Notes: generated by a model not told the origin, from the letters alone. A stretch of 64,000 nucleotides of DNA from Lutispora sp003527145 (GCA_029983695.1 JASBZB010000009.1:1-64000); one strand, 5' to 3'; counted from the first letter of the stretch, positions 15,393 through 25,430 are shown. Numbers and translations are program-made.

Positions 15393-16598
15393 TCACTGAC
15401 CTACTACAGATTTATAGCTGCAGGCAGGGCTGATATTTGTTTCTTTTATCATCCATTCGGCAAATATGCCATATCCTCTGAGCGGATCATTGATTAAAAC
15501 ATGGGTTACAGCGCCCACCAGTCTTCCATTTTGTATAATGGGGCTGCCTGACATGCCCTGCACTATTCCACCTGTTTTTTCTATTAATCTTTCATCTGTT
15601 ATTCTTATGATCATACTTTTTGAATCTGCATTGTTCTGTCTAAATATTTTTTGGATTTCAATGTCAAACTCTTGAACCTTGTTATCTTCAATAGTAGTCA
15701 GTATCTTAGCCGGCCCTTCTTTTACCTGGCTGCTCAAAGCTATAGGCATAGAAGCAGATCTTCTATTTATGCTGTTCCTTTCTAAAACTCCATAAATTCC
15801 GAAAACAGTATTTTTATTGATAACGCCGTAAACCCCGCCGCTATCTGTAAAAAGACCTATAATTTCACCTGGAGCAGCCTTCTTGGCCCTCTGAATGCTT
15901 ATTACCTTAGACTTCATTATTTTCCCTCTGTCTATATCGATCAAAACACCCGAATCTATATCAGTGATTCCATGGCCAAGTGCACCGAATTCACCGGAGT
16001 TAGGCTCATAAAACGTCATAGTTCCAACGCCTGCAATATTATCTCTAACCCACAAGCCCATCTTAAAAAGCTTATCTTCGTTGCTTTGCACAGGCTTTAT
16101 TGTCAATTCCAGAGGCTTGCCTTTTCTTTCAATGGATACCTTTACCTTTTTACCTTTGTTCTCTCCATCATTGATTATTTCGATTATATCTTTTTCATTT
16201 TCTATGTTTTCACCATTTATTTTTAGGATCTTATCGCCACTAGCAAAGCCTCCATCTGCAGCGGGGCACACTTTTTTCCCGCTTATATCTGTTATTGTCG
16301 ATAATCCAACGATTAAAACCCCTTTTGATTCAATCTTAACTCCAATAGATTCGCCTGATGGAATCACTTGTATATCAGGCACAATACTGACTGTATTATT
16401 TTTTTTAGATAGCAAACTAAAGATTTTTACTTCACCTTGAGGCAGATAATTTTTTTCAGATAAATTAGATATCTGTGATAATCCTGTCAAAATGAGACAT
16501 AAAATAAAAAAGGATATTATACTCCTCCAACCATTGTTTTTCTTAAATATTGCCAAAAGCTTCACTCTCCTGTTTCCCCAGAAGAATTCAACCTTCAA
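15393..16598 (-). CDS. spoIVB: SpoIVB serine peptidase
   Basis: S55-family signalling protease made in the forespore that cleaves SpoIVFA to trigger pro-sigma-K processing in the mother cell. A membrane anchor at residues 24-42 is followed by a PDZ domain (about 95-170, GDKILKINGENI), then the protease domain: FGALGHGITD with the catalytic His and GMSGSPIIQNG with the catalytic Ser near residue 352, plus THVLINDP after it. The frame opens at a TTG (16598) with no clear ribosome site; a GTG at 16565 or the TTG four codons later, just after CAGGAG, are better starts. Lies between recN and spo0A, the universal order. Confidence 0.96.
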   Translation of the reverse strand: MKVEFFWGNRRVKLLAIFKKNNGWRSIISFFILCLILTGLSQISNLSEKNYLPQGEVKIFSLLSKKNNTVSIVPDIQVIPSGESIGVKIESKGVLIVGLSTITDISGKKVCPAADGGFASGDKILKINGENIENEKDIIEIINDGENKGKKVKVSIERKGKPLELTIKPVQSNEDKLFKMGLWVRDNIAGVGTMTFYEPNSGEFGALGHGITDIDSGVLIDIDRGKIMKSKVISIQRAKKAAPGEIIGLFTDSGGVYGVINKNTVFGIYGVLERNSINRRSASMPIALSSQVKEGPAKILTTIEDNKVQEFDIEIQKIFRQNNADSKSMIIRITDERLIEKTGGIVQGMSGSPIIQNGRLVGAVTHVLINDPLRGYGIFAEWMIKETNISPACSYKSVVGQ

Positions 16599-16759
16599 AT
16601 TTCTTTCTCTATAATTTAATTTTCCTATTTCATAGTCCCATTATTCTATTAAATAATTGTCATAATTTTAAGATAAGAAGGCTTCATCAAGTATTTTACT
16701 TCCTTGAAAAAATTCTATGAAAAGCTAATATTAAGGGAATTTATACTTTTTAAGAATTA

Positions 16760-16784
16760 AAAAAGGCTTTGCTCAAGCCTTTTT
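16760..16784 (-). terminator. terminator of the recN operon
   Basis: AAAAAGGCTT pairs with AAGCCTTTTT around a 5-base loop that contains the recN stop codon. On the minus strand it ends in six T residues, a good intrinsic terminator. Confidence 0.85.
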
Positions 16785-18473
16785 ACCTTCTAATAACTCT
16801 TTTGCCATACTTAGTGAAAAGTCATAATCATCACCAAGTGCTATCATTTTTGCAATTTCAGAAATCCTTTCCTCCTCAGTTAAATTTTTAATTTCTGAAA
16901 AAGTTTTATTGCTTTCAATATGCTTGCTGACACTTATATGATTATCAGAATAACAAGCAATCTGGGGCAAGTGAGTTATACATATAGTCTGAATATATCT
17001 GGAAATATTATATAACTTTTGGCCCACTATGTTAGCCGTATGTCCTCCAATCCCTGCATCAATTTCATCAAATACCATACAATCATGCTTTCTAAAACGA
17101 GATAGCACAGATTTTATGGCCAGCATTACTCTGGATACTTCTCCGCCGGATGCAACTTTTATCAGTGGTTTTTCAGCTTCTCCAGGGTTTGCGGATAACA
17201 TAAATTCTACCTTATCAATGCCTTCTTTATCAATATGCGCTTCTCTTTTTTCTATATTAACAATAAATCTTGCTCCTGTCATATTTAAATCTCTTAGTTC
17301 TTTTTCGACCATCTCTTCCAATGCCAATGACAGCTTTTCTCGCATATGGGACAAAACAAAAGCATTTTCAAAATACTTTTCTTTTAGGCGGTGAATTTCT
17401 TGCTCATATTCACTTATTACAGCTTGACTGTTTTTAAGGCCCTCATACTCTGAAATAGCTCCTTCTCTGTAATGCAATATATTTTCTATTGTATTACCAT
17501 ATTTTCTCGCGAGTTTATTGATAATTTCAAGTCTTTCTTCAATCACTTCAATTTCTCCGCTGTCAAATTCAATATTATCCCTATATTTTCTTATTGGGTT
17601 TTTCAAATCTTCCAGCTTATAAAAGCAGTCTGCTATAGTATCTTTGAAATCATTTAAATTTTCATCTATTTCATTTATGTTTTCGATGGACTCAAGAGAA
17701 CTTCCTATATTATCTAAAACGCTTTTCCCCTTTTCATCGCCTTGAAATAATTCACGATATATTGATGAAATCGCGTTGAAGAGCTTTTCACTATTATTTA
17801 AGAGCTTTTTGCGGTTTATTAGCTTCTCATATTCTCCTAAGGATAAATTGGCGTTATCGATCTCATCAATCTGATACTTCAGCAAGTCAAGCTTTCTTTC
17901 CCTTTCTTGACTCGTTCCATAAAGTTGCTGAAGCTTTTCGGTTAAGGAATTTATGCCATCAACCAAAGCAGCTACTTCCTTCATTATTTCAAAAAACTCT
18001 TTTGAGCCGAAGCCATCTAAAAATCTGATATGCATAGAGGGCTTAAACAAAAGCTGATGTTCATTTTGTGCCACTATATCGATCAAATAAGGGCTGATAT
18101 TTTTTAGCATAGTCAATGTGACTGCCTGTCCATTTATTCGGCATAAGCTTTTTCCTGCCATGCTGACTTCCCTCTGTATAAGCAGGGAACCATCTTCTTC
18201 CATGGTTATTCCGTAGCTTTCCAGTATCTCTTCAATTTTCTTTAGAGAGCCCGAAAGAATAAAAAGTCCCTGAACAAAAGCCTTGCCAGCACCGCTCCTT
18301 ATATCATCCTTGCTGAATTTTCCCCCGCAAAGGGCTCCAATCGCATCTATTATAACCGATTTGCCCGAGCCGGTTTCCCCGGTTATCACATTAAATCCAT
18401 CAGTAAAGCTTACCCTCTCCTCATGAAAAATTATAAAGTTTTTAATATATAATTCATGAAGCATAGATTTCAC
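16773..18473 (-). CDS. recN: DNA repair protein RecN
   Basis: SMC-like ATPase of double-strand-break repair. Walker A GETGSGKS near residue 34, a central coiled coil (about 150-400), the ABC signature region ASGGEVSRVMLAIKSVL and Walker B MVFDEIDAGIGGHTA near residue 480-490. 566 residues, usual length. The listed GTG start (18473) is less likely than the ATG at 18464, which has AGGTG at 8 bases and gives MLHELYIKNF, as in homologues. Directly follows argR with no gap, the standard order. Confidence 0.97.
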   Translation of the reverse strand: MKSMLHELYIKNFIIFHEERVSFTDGFNVITGETGSGKSVIIDAIGALCGGKFSKDDIRSGAGKAFVQGLFILSGSLKKIEEILESYGITMEEDGSLLIQREVSMAGKSLCRINGQAVTLTMLKNISPYLIDIVAQNEHQLLFKPSMHIRFLDGFGSKEFFEIMKEVAALVDGINSLTEKLQQLYGTSQERERKLDLLKYQIDEIDNANLSLGEYEKLINRKKLLNNSEKLFNAISSIYRELFQGDEKGKSVLDNIGSSLESIENINEIDENLNDFKDTIADCFYKLEDLKNPIRKYRDNIEFDSGEIEVIEERLEIINKLARKYGNTIENILHYREGAISEYEGLKNSQAVISEYEQEIHRLKEKYFENAFVLSHMREKLSLALEEMVEKELRDLNMTGARFIVNIEKREAHIDKEGIDKVEFMLSANPGEAEKPLIKVASGGEVSRVMLAIKSVLSRFRKHDCMVFDEIDAGIGGHTANIVGQKLYNISRYIQTICITHLPQIACYSDNHISVSKHIESNKTFSEIKNLTEEERISEIAKMIALGDDYDFSLSMAKELLEGKKA

Positions 18474-18923
18474 CTATTTCATAAGTTTTTTAAACCTTTC
18501 AATAACAGGTATAACATTCTCTTGATTCCTGACCAAAACAAAAATCGTGTTATCTCCTGCTACTGTACCTACTATTTCTTTTAAATCAAAGGCATCCAGG
18601 GCTTCTGCTGCCGCATTGGCAGCACCGGAAAATGTCTTGATTACAATAAAGTTGTCTGCATAGTCTACACTTAAAACCGTTTCGGCAAATACCTTATAAA
18701 GCCGCTCATTCAGCATATTATCCTGTTCTTTCATAGCCGCATATTTATATCTCCCATCCTCAGTGAGGACCTTGATTAACCTTAATTCCTTAATATCCCT
18801 GGATACGGTGGCCTGAGTAACATTAATACCATTCTTTTTCAACATCTCAGCTAATTCTTCCTGGGTTTCGATTATGTAGTCTTCAATAATCTCAAGTATT
18901 TTGGCGTGCCTGGAAATTTTCAT
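18474..18923 (-). CDS. argR: Arginine repressor ArgR/AhrC
   Basis: Hexameric arginine-responsive regulator of arginine metabolism. N-terminal winged helix (residues 1-70) with SRDIKELRLIKV recognition part, and the C-terminal oligomerisation/arginine-binding domain containing TFSGAANAAAEALDAF and GTVAGDNTIFVLVR, where the GDNT aspartate contacts arginine. 149 residues, typical. Located between nadK and recN, which is the conserved Firmicute position. Start ATG at 18923 after GGAGGGA. Confidence 0.96.
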   Translation of the reverse strand: MKISRHAKILEIIEDYIIETQEELAEMLKKNGINVTQATVSRDIKELRLIKVLTEDGRYKYAAMKEQDNMLNERLYKVFAETVLSVDYADNFIVIKTFSGAANAAAEALDAFDLKEIVGTVAGDNTIFVLVRNQENVIPVIERFKKLMK

Positions 18924-18940
18924 TTTGTTCCCTCCATTTT

Positions 18941-19813
18941 TTAAAATTTACGGTTTGAGTCCCATTTCTCTGATATTTTTTTTCTAAGCACTTGAAAAAA
19001 ACTTCTGTCCTTTAGCTTAACCAGACTGGTGTGGCATTGAGCTTGTCTTACAGTGACAACATCTCCTGCCTTTAACTTATAGCCTTGTTGTCCATCAACA
19101 GTAAGCATGACCTCCGTATTGTTCTGGCAAACCTCAATTTTAACGACATCTTCATTTGAAACTACGATAGATCTTGAATGAAGGATATGGGGGCATATAG
19201 GAGTTATTATCATGACCTTCACATCAGGGCTTACTATAGGACCGCCTGCGGATAAAGAATAGGCAGTTGATCCCGTTGGGCTTGATATCACAACTCCATC
19301 AGCAGAATATAAATCTACGAAATCATCATTGATATAAATACCTAACCTGATGATCCTTGCAAAAGGGCCTTTAGTTATTCCTATATCATTCAGCGCCACC
19401 GATTTTTCAAGCTGAATGTTATCAGTTTCAACAGTAGCCTCCAGCATCATCCTTTTTTCTATTTCATATTCTCCGGCAATTAATTTTTCCAGAGCGGGGA
19501 ACATTTCCTCAGCTTCAACCTCAGTGAGAAAGCCCAAATGACCTAAATTTATTCCAAAAAGGGGTACGTTATAATATGCTGATTGTCTGGCAATATTCAA
19601 AAGTGTTCCGTCTCCACCTAAGACTATTAACAAATCACTATTCATAAAAATATCTTCATTTTTTAAACCCAACTCAGGCTTTCCAATTCTGGAAGCAATG
19701 CTATTGCCTAACAAAACCTCCTGTTCATTGTCTAACAACCATTTTGCAATACTTTCAGTCAAATGCAAATCGTTGTCCTTGCTTAAGTTTGGTATAATAC
19801 CTATTCTCGACAA
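18941..19813 (-). CDS. nadK: NAD kinase
   Basis: Phosphorylates NAD to NADP. The family motifs are LGGDGTLLNIARQ (about 64-76), NLGHLGFLTE (about 89-98) and SSPTGSTAYSLSAGGPIV (about 180-197). 290 residues fits. Start is TTG at 19813 with a GGTG-rich stretch upstream, because homologues begin at about this point. It is followed by argR at 17 bases. About 107 AT-rich bases without recognisable features separate it from tlyA. Confidence 0.96.
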   Translation of the reverse strand: MSRIGIIPNLSKDNDLHLTESIAKWLLDNEQEVLLGNSIASRIGKPELGLKNEDIFMNSDLLIVLGGDGTLLNIARQSAYYNVPLFGINLGHLGFLTEVEAEEMFPALEKLIAGEYEIEKRMMLEATVETDNIQLEKSVALNDIGITKGPFARIIRLGIYINDDFVDLYSADGVVISSPTGSTAYSLSAGGPIVSPDVKVMIITPICPHILHSRSIVVSNEDVVKIEVCQNNTEVMLTVDGQQGYKLKAGDVVTVRQAQCHTSLVKLKDRSFFQVLRKKISEKWDSNRKF

Positions 19814-19920
19814 ATAATAACACCATCCAGTATATATTATAATTGTTTATTTTATGTTCATCAAATATCCATATATAATTTTACATTAAATATGAAAATA
19901 TATCCATATGTTTTGCCAAA

Positions 19921-20739
19921 CTATTTAAAATATTCATTGGCTTCATCAACAATATCAATGATTTTATCATCAAATACCTTATTTTTTTCAGGATTCAATG
20001 TTTTTTTCAAAAAAATCAAATATTCTATGTTGCCCTCGGGTCCTCTGATAGGAGAATAAGTAAGGCCATTTAACTCAATATTCATAGAAGCTTGACAAAA
20101 ATTACATATTTCCGCTATGACCTCAATATGAACATTTTTATCTCTGATCACACCTTTTTTCCCTACTTTTTCTCTACCGGCTTCAAATTGCGGTTTTATG
20201 AGGCAAACCAAAAAAGCTTCGTCCTTTAAAATAGAAATTACAGCCGGCAAAACTTTTTTCAGAGAGATAAAGGATACGTCAATAGATGCAAAATCTAATT
20301 TCTCTTGCATCATATCGGACGTGACATATCTAATATTTGTCCTTTCCATTACAACAACACGCTCATCGCTTCTCAGCTTCCATGCCAGCTGCCCGTATCC
20401 CACATCAATAGCGTATACCTTTGCGGCCCCGTTTTGCAGCATGCAATCTGTAAAACCTCCCGTTGAGGCACCTATGTCAGCTGCAATGACGCCCTTCAAA
20501 TCAATATGAAAAAAATCTATGGCTTTGGCAAGCTTCAAACCCCCTCTGCTGACATAAGGCAAGGTCGACCCTTTTATCTGAATATTAGAGTCAGCCGAAA
20601 TTTTTGTGCCCGGTTTATCCACCTTGGTTTCGTCGGCATAAACAATCCCGGACATGATAATTGCCCGGGCTTTTTCTCTGCTTTCAGCCAGTCCTTTTTC
20701 TGTCAGCAGTACATCTAATCTTATTTTATCTTTCTCCAT
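19921..20739 (-). CDS. tlyA: TlyA family rRNA 2'-O-methyltransferase
   Basis: TlyA (formerly hemolysin A) methylates 16S and 23S rRNA at ribose 2'-OH using S-adenosylmethionine. An N-terminal S4 RNA-binding domain (residues 6-65, RLDVLLTEKGLAESREKA) precedes an RrmJ/FtsJ-like fold with AdoMet loop ADIGASTGGFTDCML (about 88-102) and the catalytic lysine region VCLIKPQFEAG. 272 residues. Starts at ATG 20739 and overlaps the end of dxs by 14 bases. Gene order dxs-tlyA-nadK-argR-recN is the classical Firmicute cluster. Confidence 0.95.
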   Translation of the reverse strand: MEKDKIRLDVLLTEKGLAESREKARAIIMSGIVYADETKVDKPGTKISADSNIQIKGSTLPYVSRGGLKLAKAIDFFHIDLKGVIAADIGASTGGFTDCMLQNGAAKVYAIDVGYGQLAWKLRSDERVVVMERTNIRYVTSDMMQEKLDFASIDVSFISLKKVLPAVISILKDEAFLVCLIKPQFEAGREKVGKKGVIRDKNVHIEVIAEICNFCQASMNIELNGLTYSPIRGPEGNIEYLIFLKKTLNPEKNKVFDDKIIDIVDEANEYFK

Positions 20740-22612
20740 TTTTTTTCACCCGAATATTCGATATTATTGCCTCACATATGCTATCATCATCAAGCTTTTC
20801 AAGCTTCATAAGTTCGCTGGTCTCACCATGGGTTATGATTCCATCTTTGTGAGCAAAAATTTTCAAATCTACCTTTTTATCCTTTGAGCAATAATATTCT
20901 AATATACTGCTGCCAAGGCCTCCCTCAAATATATTATCTTCAAGAGTATAAATAGGAATAGCTTTTGATGCCATTTCGTCCAGCAGATGTTCATCCAGCG
21001 GTTTAATGAATCGTATGTTTACCAAAGTCATCTTTATATTTCTCTTATTTAAAGCTTCGCATACTTTGACTGCTTTCTTAACCATGGTTCCTTCAGCAAT
21101 AATAATTCCATCATCCCCATTGAGCAATATCTCACCTTTTCCATAATCAACAGGCTTTTCTCCAAAGCCATATTCAGCTGCCTCACCTCTAGAGTATCTT
21201 ATAGCAACGGGACCTTCAAGCTTTAAAGCATATTCCAGCATATTCTCCAATTCCCTGCCTGATTTAGGGCTCATCATTGTTATATTTGGCAAGCTCCTAA
21301 GGTAAGATATATCGAATATACCCTGATGAGTCTCACCGTCCTGTCCCACTATACCCGCTCTATCAATGGCAAATATGACGGAAAGATTTTGCAGGCATAT
21401 ATCGTGAAGCACTTGATCGTAAGCTCTTTGAAGAAAAGTAGAATATACGGCAAAGATAGGCTTGAAGCCGCCTTTTGCCAAACCTGCGGAAAAAGTTACA
21501 GCATGCTGTTCCGCAATTCCTACATCAAAAAACCTATCCTTAAATTTCTCGGCGAATTTGCCTAAACCTGTGCCTTCCGGCATAGCAGCCGTAATCGCTA
21601 CTATTTTTTCATCCGTCTTTGCAAGCTCTGTTATTTTATCGCCAAAAACTGAGGAATAGGATCTACCGTTGCTTTTAGTCAGTGATTCACCGGTTTCAAC
21701 AAGGAAAGGGCTAACGCTATGATACTTTTCGGGTTTATCTTCAGCTGCCTTATAACCATTTCCTTTTTTTGTAACAACATGGATCAATACAGGATGCTTC
21801 TTATAGCTCTTTGCATTAGATAATATTCTTTCCATGGTCTTGATATTGTGCCCATCTATGGGGCCCAGATATTTAAATCCCAATTCTTCAAACATGATAC
21901 CCTTTACCACTAAGTATTTGAACCAATCGCGGCATTTATACGCTGCTTTATAAAGGCTTTTTCCTACAACAGGTATTTTATTAAAAATAAACTCCATCTC
22001 TCTTTTAAATTTAAAGTATATCTTGCCTGTTCTAAGTCTTCCAAGATAAGTGCTCAAGCCGCCTACGTTTTTGGAAATAGACATCTCATTGTCATTTAGA
22101 ATCAATATTATATTAGTGTTTAGATTCGCAGCATTGTTCAAAGCCTCCAATGCTAATCCTCCGCCTAAGGATCCGTCTCCTATAACAGCCACTATAGAGT
22201 GATCTTCACCCTTTAAATCTCTTGCTTTTGCCATTCCTAAAGCGGCAGATATGGAGGTACTGCTATGCCCTGTATCAAATACATCATGAGGGCTTTCCGA
22301 TGCCTTTGGAAAACCGCTGATGCCACCTAGAGTTCTTAATGTCTTAAAGCTCTCCTTGCGGTCGGTAATTATCTTGTGGACATAGGATTGATGGCCTACA
22401 TCCCAAATTATTTTATCCTTTGGCGAATTAAAAACCCTGTGTAAAGCCAAAGTTAACTCAACAACACCAAGATTAGAAGCAAGATGTCCGCCATTTTTTG
22501 ATACTACATCTATTATATAATCTCTGATATCCTGGCTGAGATGATCAAGCTCATCATAATTAAGGTTTTTTAAATCCTCCGGATTGCTTATTTTTTCTAA
22601 GAATTTGTACAT
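20726..22612 (-). CDS. dxs: 1-deoxy-D-xylulose-5-phosphate synthase
   Basis: First enzyme of the non-mevalonate isoprenoid pathway, thiamine-diphosphate dependent, joining pyruvate and glyceraldehyde-3-phosphate. TPP motif GDGSLGGGLALEALNNAA about residue 140-157, transketolase signature GHNIKTMERIL, DRAGIVGQDGETHQG and a C-terminal transketolase_C domain. The open frame runs to 22654 but the proper start is ATG 22612 (MYKFLEKI) with AGG eight bases upstream; the longer form would overlap the upstream gene. That gives 628 residues, as usual. Supplies IspA with precursor. Confidence 0.97.
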   Translation of the reverse strand: MYKFLEKISNPEDLKNLNYDELDHLSQDIRDYIIDVVSKNGGHLASNLGVVELTLALHRVFNSPKDKIIWDVGHQSYVHKIITDRKESFKTLRTLGGISGFPKASESPHDVFDTGHSSTSISAALGMAKARDLKGEDHSIVAVIGDGSLGGGLALEALNNAANLNTNIILILNDNEMSISKNVGGLSTYLGRLRTGKIYFKFKREMEFIFNKIPVVGKSLYKAAYKCRDWFKYLVVKGIMFEELGFKYLGPIDGHNIKTMERILSNAKSYKKHPVLIHVVTKKGNGYKAAEDKPEKYHSVSPFLVETGESLTKSNGRSYSSVFGDKITELAKTDEKIVAITAAMPEGTGLGKFAEKFKDRFFDVGIAEQHAVTFSAGLAKGGFKPIFAVYSTFLQRAYDQVLHDICLQNLSVIFAIDRAGIVGQDGETHQGIFDISYLRSLPNITMMSPKSGRELENMLEYALKLEGPVAIRYSRGEAAEYGFGEKPVDYGKGEILLNGDDGIIIAEGTMVKKAVKVCEALNKRNIKMTLVNIRFIKPLDEHLLDEMASKAIPIYTLEDNIFEGGLGSSILEYYCSKDKKVDLKIFAHKDGIITHGETSELMKLEKLDDDSICEAIISNIRVKKNGER

Positions 22613-22634
22613 CGTTAAACCTGCCTTTTTAGTA

Positions 22635-23102
22635 TTATGAGAGTAAATTAGCAATTATTATTCCTAATACCGCTCCTGCAAGAACTTCTTTTGGAGTATG
22701 CCCAATGAGCTCTTTTAGCTTTTCTTCTCCCAAAGGTTTATGCTGAGACAAATCATCAATGATTATATTTAGAACCTTTGCTTGATTGCCTGCGGCCCTT
22801 CTTACACCGGCAGCATCATACATCACCACTAATGCAAAGCAGAGGGTAATAGCAAAGGAGGTGGAATCCCAACCGTTTATTTTTCCCACAGAAGTAGCTA
22901 AAGCAGTTACAAAAGATGTATGTGAGCTGGGCATACCGCCGGAGCCCACAAATCGTGTCAGATCCAGCTTCTTATCTTTATATAGAGTAAGGCATATTTT
23001 CATGAATTGAGCTATAAACCATGCTGTAAAGCTCGATAATAGCACTTTGTTTTCGGAAATCTTTATAAAAAAATTCAAAAACAGTCCTCCTTTATTATGC
23101 AT
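22635..23102 (-). CDS. Divergent PAP2 family protein (YuiD-like)
   Basis: Small membrane protein of the DUF212/divergent PAP2 family, distantly related to acid phosphatases acting on lipids such as undecaprenyl or prenyl phosphates. Three or four hydrophobic segments, with the signature GSGGMPSSHTSFVTAL (about residues 50-65), where the Ser-Ser-His is part of the phosphatase motif, and MYDAAGVRRAAGNQA near residue 95. 155 residues. It overlaps ispA by 8 bases and lies immediately before dxs, consistent with an isoprenoid role. Enzymatic activity unproved. Confidence 0.85.
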   Translation of the reverse strand: MHNKGGLFLNFFIKISENKVLLSSFTAWFIAQFMKICLTLYKDKKLDLTRFVGSGGMPSSHTSFVTALATSVGKINGWDSTSFAITLCFALVVMYDAAGVRRAAGNQAKVLNIIIDDLSQHKPLGEEKLKELIGHTPKEVLAGAVLGIIIANLLS

Positions 23103-23976
23103 CCCTGCATGCTATAAAATCTGCAAGCTCCATTAGAAGTTTAGCCCTGCTGCCATATGCCCGAAGCGCTTGCTTAGCATCATAAACGGTTTCTGTAAGC
23201 AGCTTCTCAGATTTTGCGAGGCCATAATAAGTAACATAAGTAGATTTATTTTCCTTGGCATCTTTTCCTATAGTCTTCCCCATCTTCTCCTTTGTTCCTA
23301 CTACATCCAGAATGTCATCAGATATCTGGTAAGCTCTTCCAAGCTTTTCTCCGTATAATCTGATCCTTTCCATATCTTCTTCTGCTGCTTGAGAAATAAC
23401 AGCGCCTACCTCCAGAGAAGCCTTTATTAAAGCTCCGGTTTTTTTGCTGTGCATTTCATTCAGCCTATCTATGTCAATTTTCTTGTTTTCATAATAGAGA
23501 TCTATTGCCTGTCCGCCAATCATCCCATAAATTCCTGCTGCCTTGCTGATAATGGAAGCAGCCTTAATCCTGGATTCTGTCGGATTGCTGATTATGCAAT
23601 CAAGCAATATTTCATAGGCATTATTTAACAGACCATCCCCGGCCAGAAGTGCAAAGCCTTCGCCATAAACCTTGTGGTTCGACAATCTGCCCCTCCGGTA
23701 ATCATCATTATCCATGGACGGCAGATCATCATGTATCAATGAATAGGTATGTATAAGCTCTATGCAACAAGCATATGGCACAACCTCATCCATTGGCCCG
23801 TCAAATAATTGGCATGACATAATTGCCAGAAGCGGGCGCAATCTCTTACCTCCACCCAGCAGGCTGTACTTCATTGCCTCTTCTATAACCGGCAAGCCCG
23901 AATCTGCCGGATATAACAAGTTCAAATGCTTCTCTATAACCCCTGAATATTTCTCTATAAATTGACTAATATCCAT
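23095..23976 (-). CDS. ispA: Polyprenyl (farnesyl/geranylgeranyl) diphosphate synthase
   Basis: Head-to-tail prenyltransferase that condenses IPP with allylic diphosphates. First aspartate-rich motif DDLPSMDND (about 85-93) with GGGKRLRPLL before it, second motif DDILD near residue 222, and GGQAIDLYYE at about 152. The two small residues before the DDxxD motif (IH at positions -2/-1) are compatible with farnesyl or geranylgeranyl products; exact chain length not deducible. 293 residues. Start ATG at 23976, three bases after xseB; order xseA-xseB-ispA is conserved. Confidence 0.95.
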   Translation of the reverse strand: MDISQFIEKYSGVIEKHLNLLYPADSGLPVIEEAMKYSLLGGGKRLRPLLAIMSCQLFDGPMDEVVPYACCIELIHTYSLIHDDLPSMDNDDYRRGRLSNHKVYGEGFALLAGDGLLNNAYEILLDCIISNPTESRIKAASIISKAAGIYGMIGGQAIDLYYENKKIDIDRLNEMHSKKTGALIKASLEVGAVISQAAEEDMERIRLYGEKLGRAYQISDDILDVVGTKEKMGKTIGKDAKENKSTYVTYYGLAKSEKLLTETVYDAKQALRAYGSRAKLLMELADFIACRDA

Positions 23977-23979
23977 AAA

Positions 23980-24219
23980 CTACTCCTTCAATTCATTATA
24001 TATATCAGTTTCTTTATAAACATCATTATCATTTATTATTTTAACGATTTTTCCTTCAGCTTCTTCTAATTTTTTATTGCAATAAAAAGATAGCTTTATC
24101 CCTTCATTATAAGCTTCCAAAGCTTCATCTAAAGTAAGATTCCCATTCTCAAGGCAATTAACAATTTCCTCAAGCCTTTTCATGGCCTTTTCAAAACTCA
24201 ATCCATTACTCATATTCAA
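23980..24219 (-). CDS. xseB: Exonuclease VII small subunit
   Basis: XseB associates with XseA to form exonuclease VII, which degrades single-stranded DNA in both directions. Two helices with the hallmark FEKAMKRLEEIVNCLENGNL then LDEALEAYNEGIKL. 79 residues, normal size. It overlaps xseA by four bases (ATGA type) so translation is coupled. Start ATG at 24219. Confidence 0.95.
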   Translation of the reverse strand: MNMSNGLSFEKAMKRLEEIVNCLENGNLTLDEALEAYNEGIKLSFYCNKKLEEAEGKIVKIINDNDVYKETDIYNELKE

Positions 24220-25430
24220 TCCCCTTCACAAATTGTTCTAACTGTGACGGATACATATCCATCCTTTAGATAAATATTTAATGCATCACCGTTATGTATC
24301 ATTTTTATCGTTTTTACCAATTCTCCGGTTTTTTCTTTTTTTACATAGGCATAGCCTCTGTTCAAATAAGAAGCCGGATTCAATATGTTAAGCTTTTCAT
24401 TATATAAATATAAATTATTCCGATGGACTTCAAGAAGATCTCTCATAGCTATATCAAGACCTTCCTTCATGTTTTGCAGCGACTGCCTCAAATTGAGGAT
24501 CTTAGTCTCCGTGTATCGAATAGAGCTCGTACTTGTCAATTTATTCAAAAGTATCTTCTTGTCTCTGATATAGGAAAGCATAGAGGCATAAATATGGCTT
24601 TGCAGCTTATTGATATAAGAATATAACTGCTGCTTGTCGGGAAAAACCAGCTCTGCAGCCGCTGAAGGCGTAGCAGCCCTTACATCAGCAGCAAAATCCG
24701 CTATAGTAAAATCAGTTTCATGACCGACTGCCGAGACTACGGGTATATCCGATTCATATATGGCTCTCGCTATAATTTCCTCATTAAAGCACCATAGCTC
24801 TTCGATTGATCCACCGCCCCTGCCTACTATTATAACATCTACTTTATTAAATCTATTAAAGTAATTTATTCCTTCACATATTTCTTCCGATGCCTTCTCC
24901 CCTTGAACCAAAGCCGGATATAAGTAAATATCTATATTGGGATTCCTTCTCCTGCCTATGGATATCATATCTCTTAGTGCGGCGCCTGTAGCAGAAGTCA
25001 CTATGCCAACCTTTCCAGGCAGCAAAGGAAGAGGCTTCTTATGCTCCTTATCGAAGAGGCCTTCAATTTCCAATCTATTCTTTAACTGCTCATATGCTTT
25101 GTATAACTCGCCTGCACCCTCTGCAATCATACCTTCAGCATATAATTGATATTGGCCGTCTCTCTCAAATATTGACAAATATCCCCTAACAATAACCTGC
25201 ATGCCTTCTTCAGGCAAAAATTTCAACCTGCTGAAGCTGCTCTTGAACATCACACATTTAATTCTGGATTCTCTATCCTTTAATGAAAAATAAACATGTC
25301 CTGAAGAATGTATTTTCAGGTTTGATATCTCTCCCTTTACATAAATATGAGACAGCAAAAGATCTCTTTCTAACAGCTGTCTAAGGTATAAATTTACCTC
25401 GGTGACAGTAAAAGCTTTAATATTCTCCAT
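24216..25430 (-). CDS. xseA: Exonuclease VII large subunit
   Basis: Catalytic subunit of exonuclease VII. OB-fold at residues 1-100 (VTEVNLYLRQLLERD and VKGEISNLK), then the nuclease domain with GIVTSATGAALRDM, VGRGGGSIEELWCFN, VGHETDFTIADFAAD and RAATPSAAAELV, all family landmarks, followed by coiled-coil segments that bind XseB. 404 residues, the normal length. Start ATG at 25430, one base from the TsaD-like gene upstream. Confidence 0.97.
   Translation of the reverse strand: MENIKAFTVTEVNLYLRQLLERDLLLSHIYVKGEISNLKIHSSGHVYFSLKDRESRIKCVMFKSSFSRLKFLPEEGMQVIVRGYLSIFERDGQYQLYAEGMIAEGAGELYKAYEQLKNRLEIEGLFDKEHKKPLPLLPGKVGIVTSATGAALRDMISIGRRRNPNIDIYLYPALVQGEKASEEICEGINYFNRFNKVDVIIVGRGGGSIEELWCFNEEIIARAIYESDIPVVSAVGHETDFTIADFAADVRAATPSAAAELVFPDKQQLYSYINKLQSHIYASMLSYIRDKKILLNKLTSTSSIRYTETKILNLRQSLQNMKEGLDIAMRDLLEVHRNNLYLYNEKLNILNPASYLNRGYAYVKKEKTGELVKTIKMIHNGDALNIYLKDGYVSVTVRTICEGD

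Noticed and set aside
22613..22654. Longer dxs start at 22654
   Set aside because: It overlaps the PAP2 gene and lacks homology; ATG 22612 has a ribosome site and the family start.
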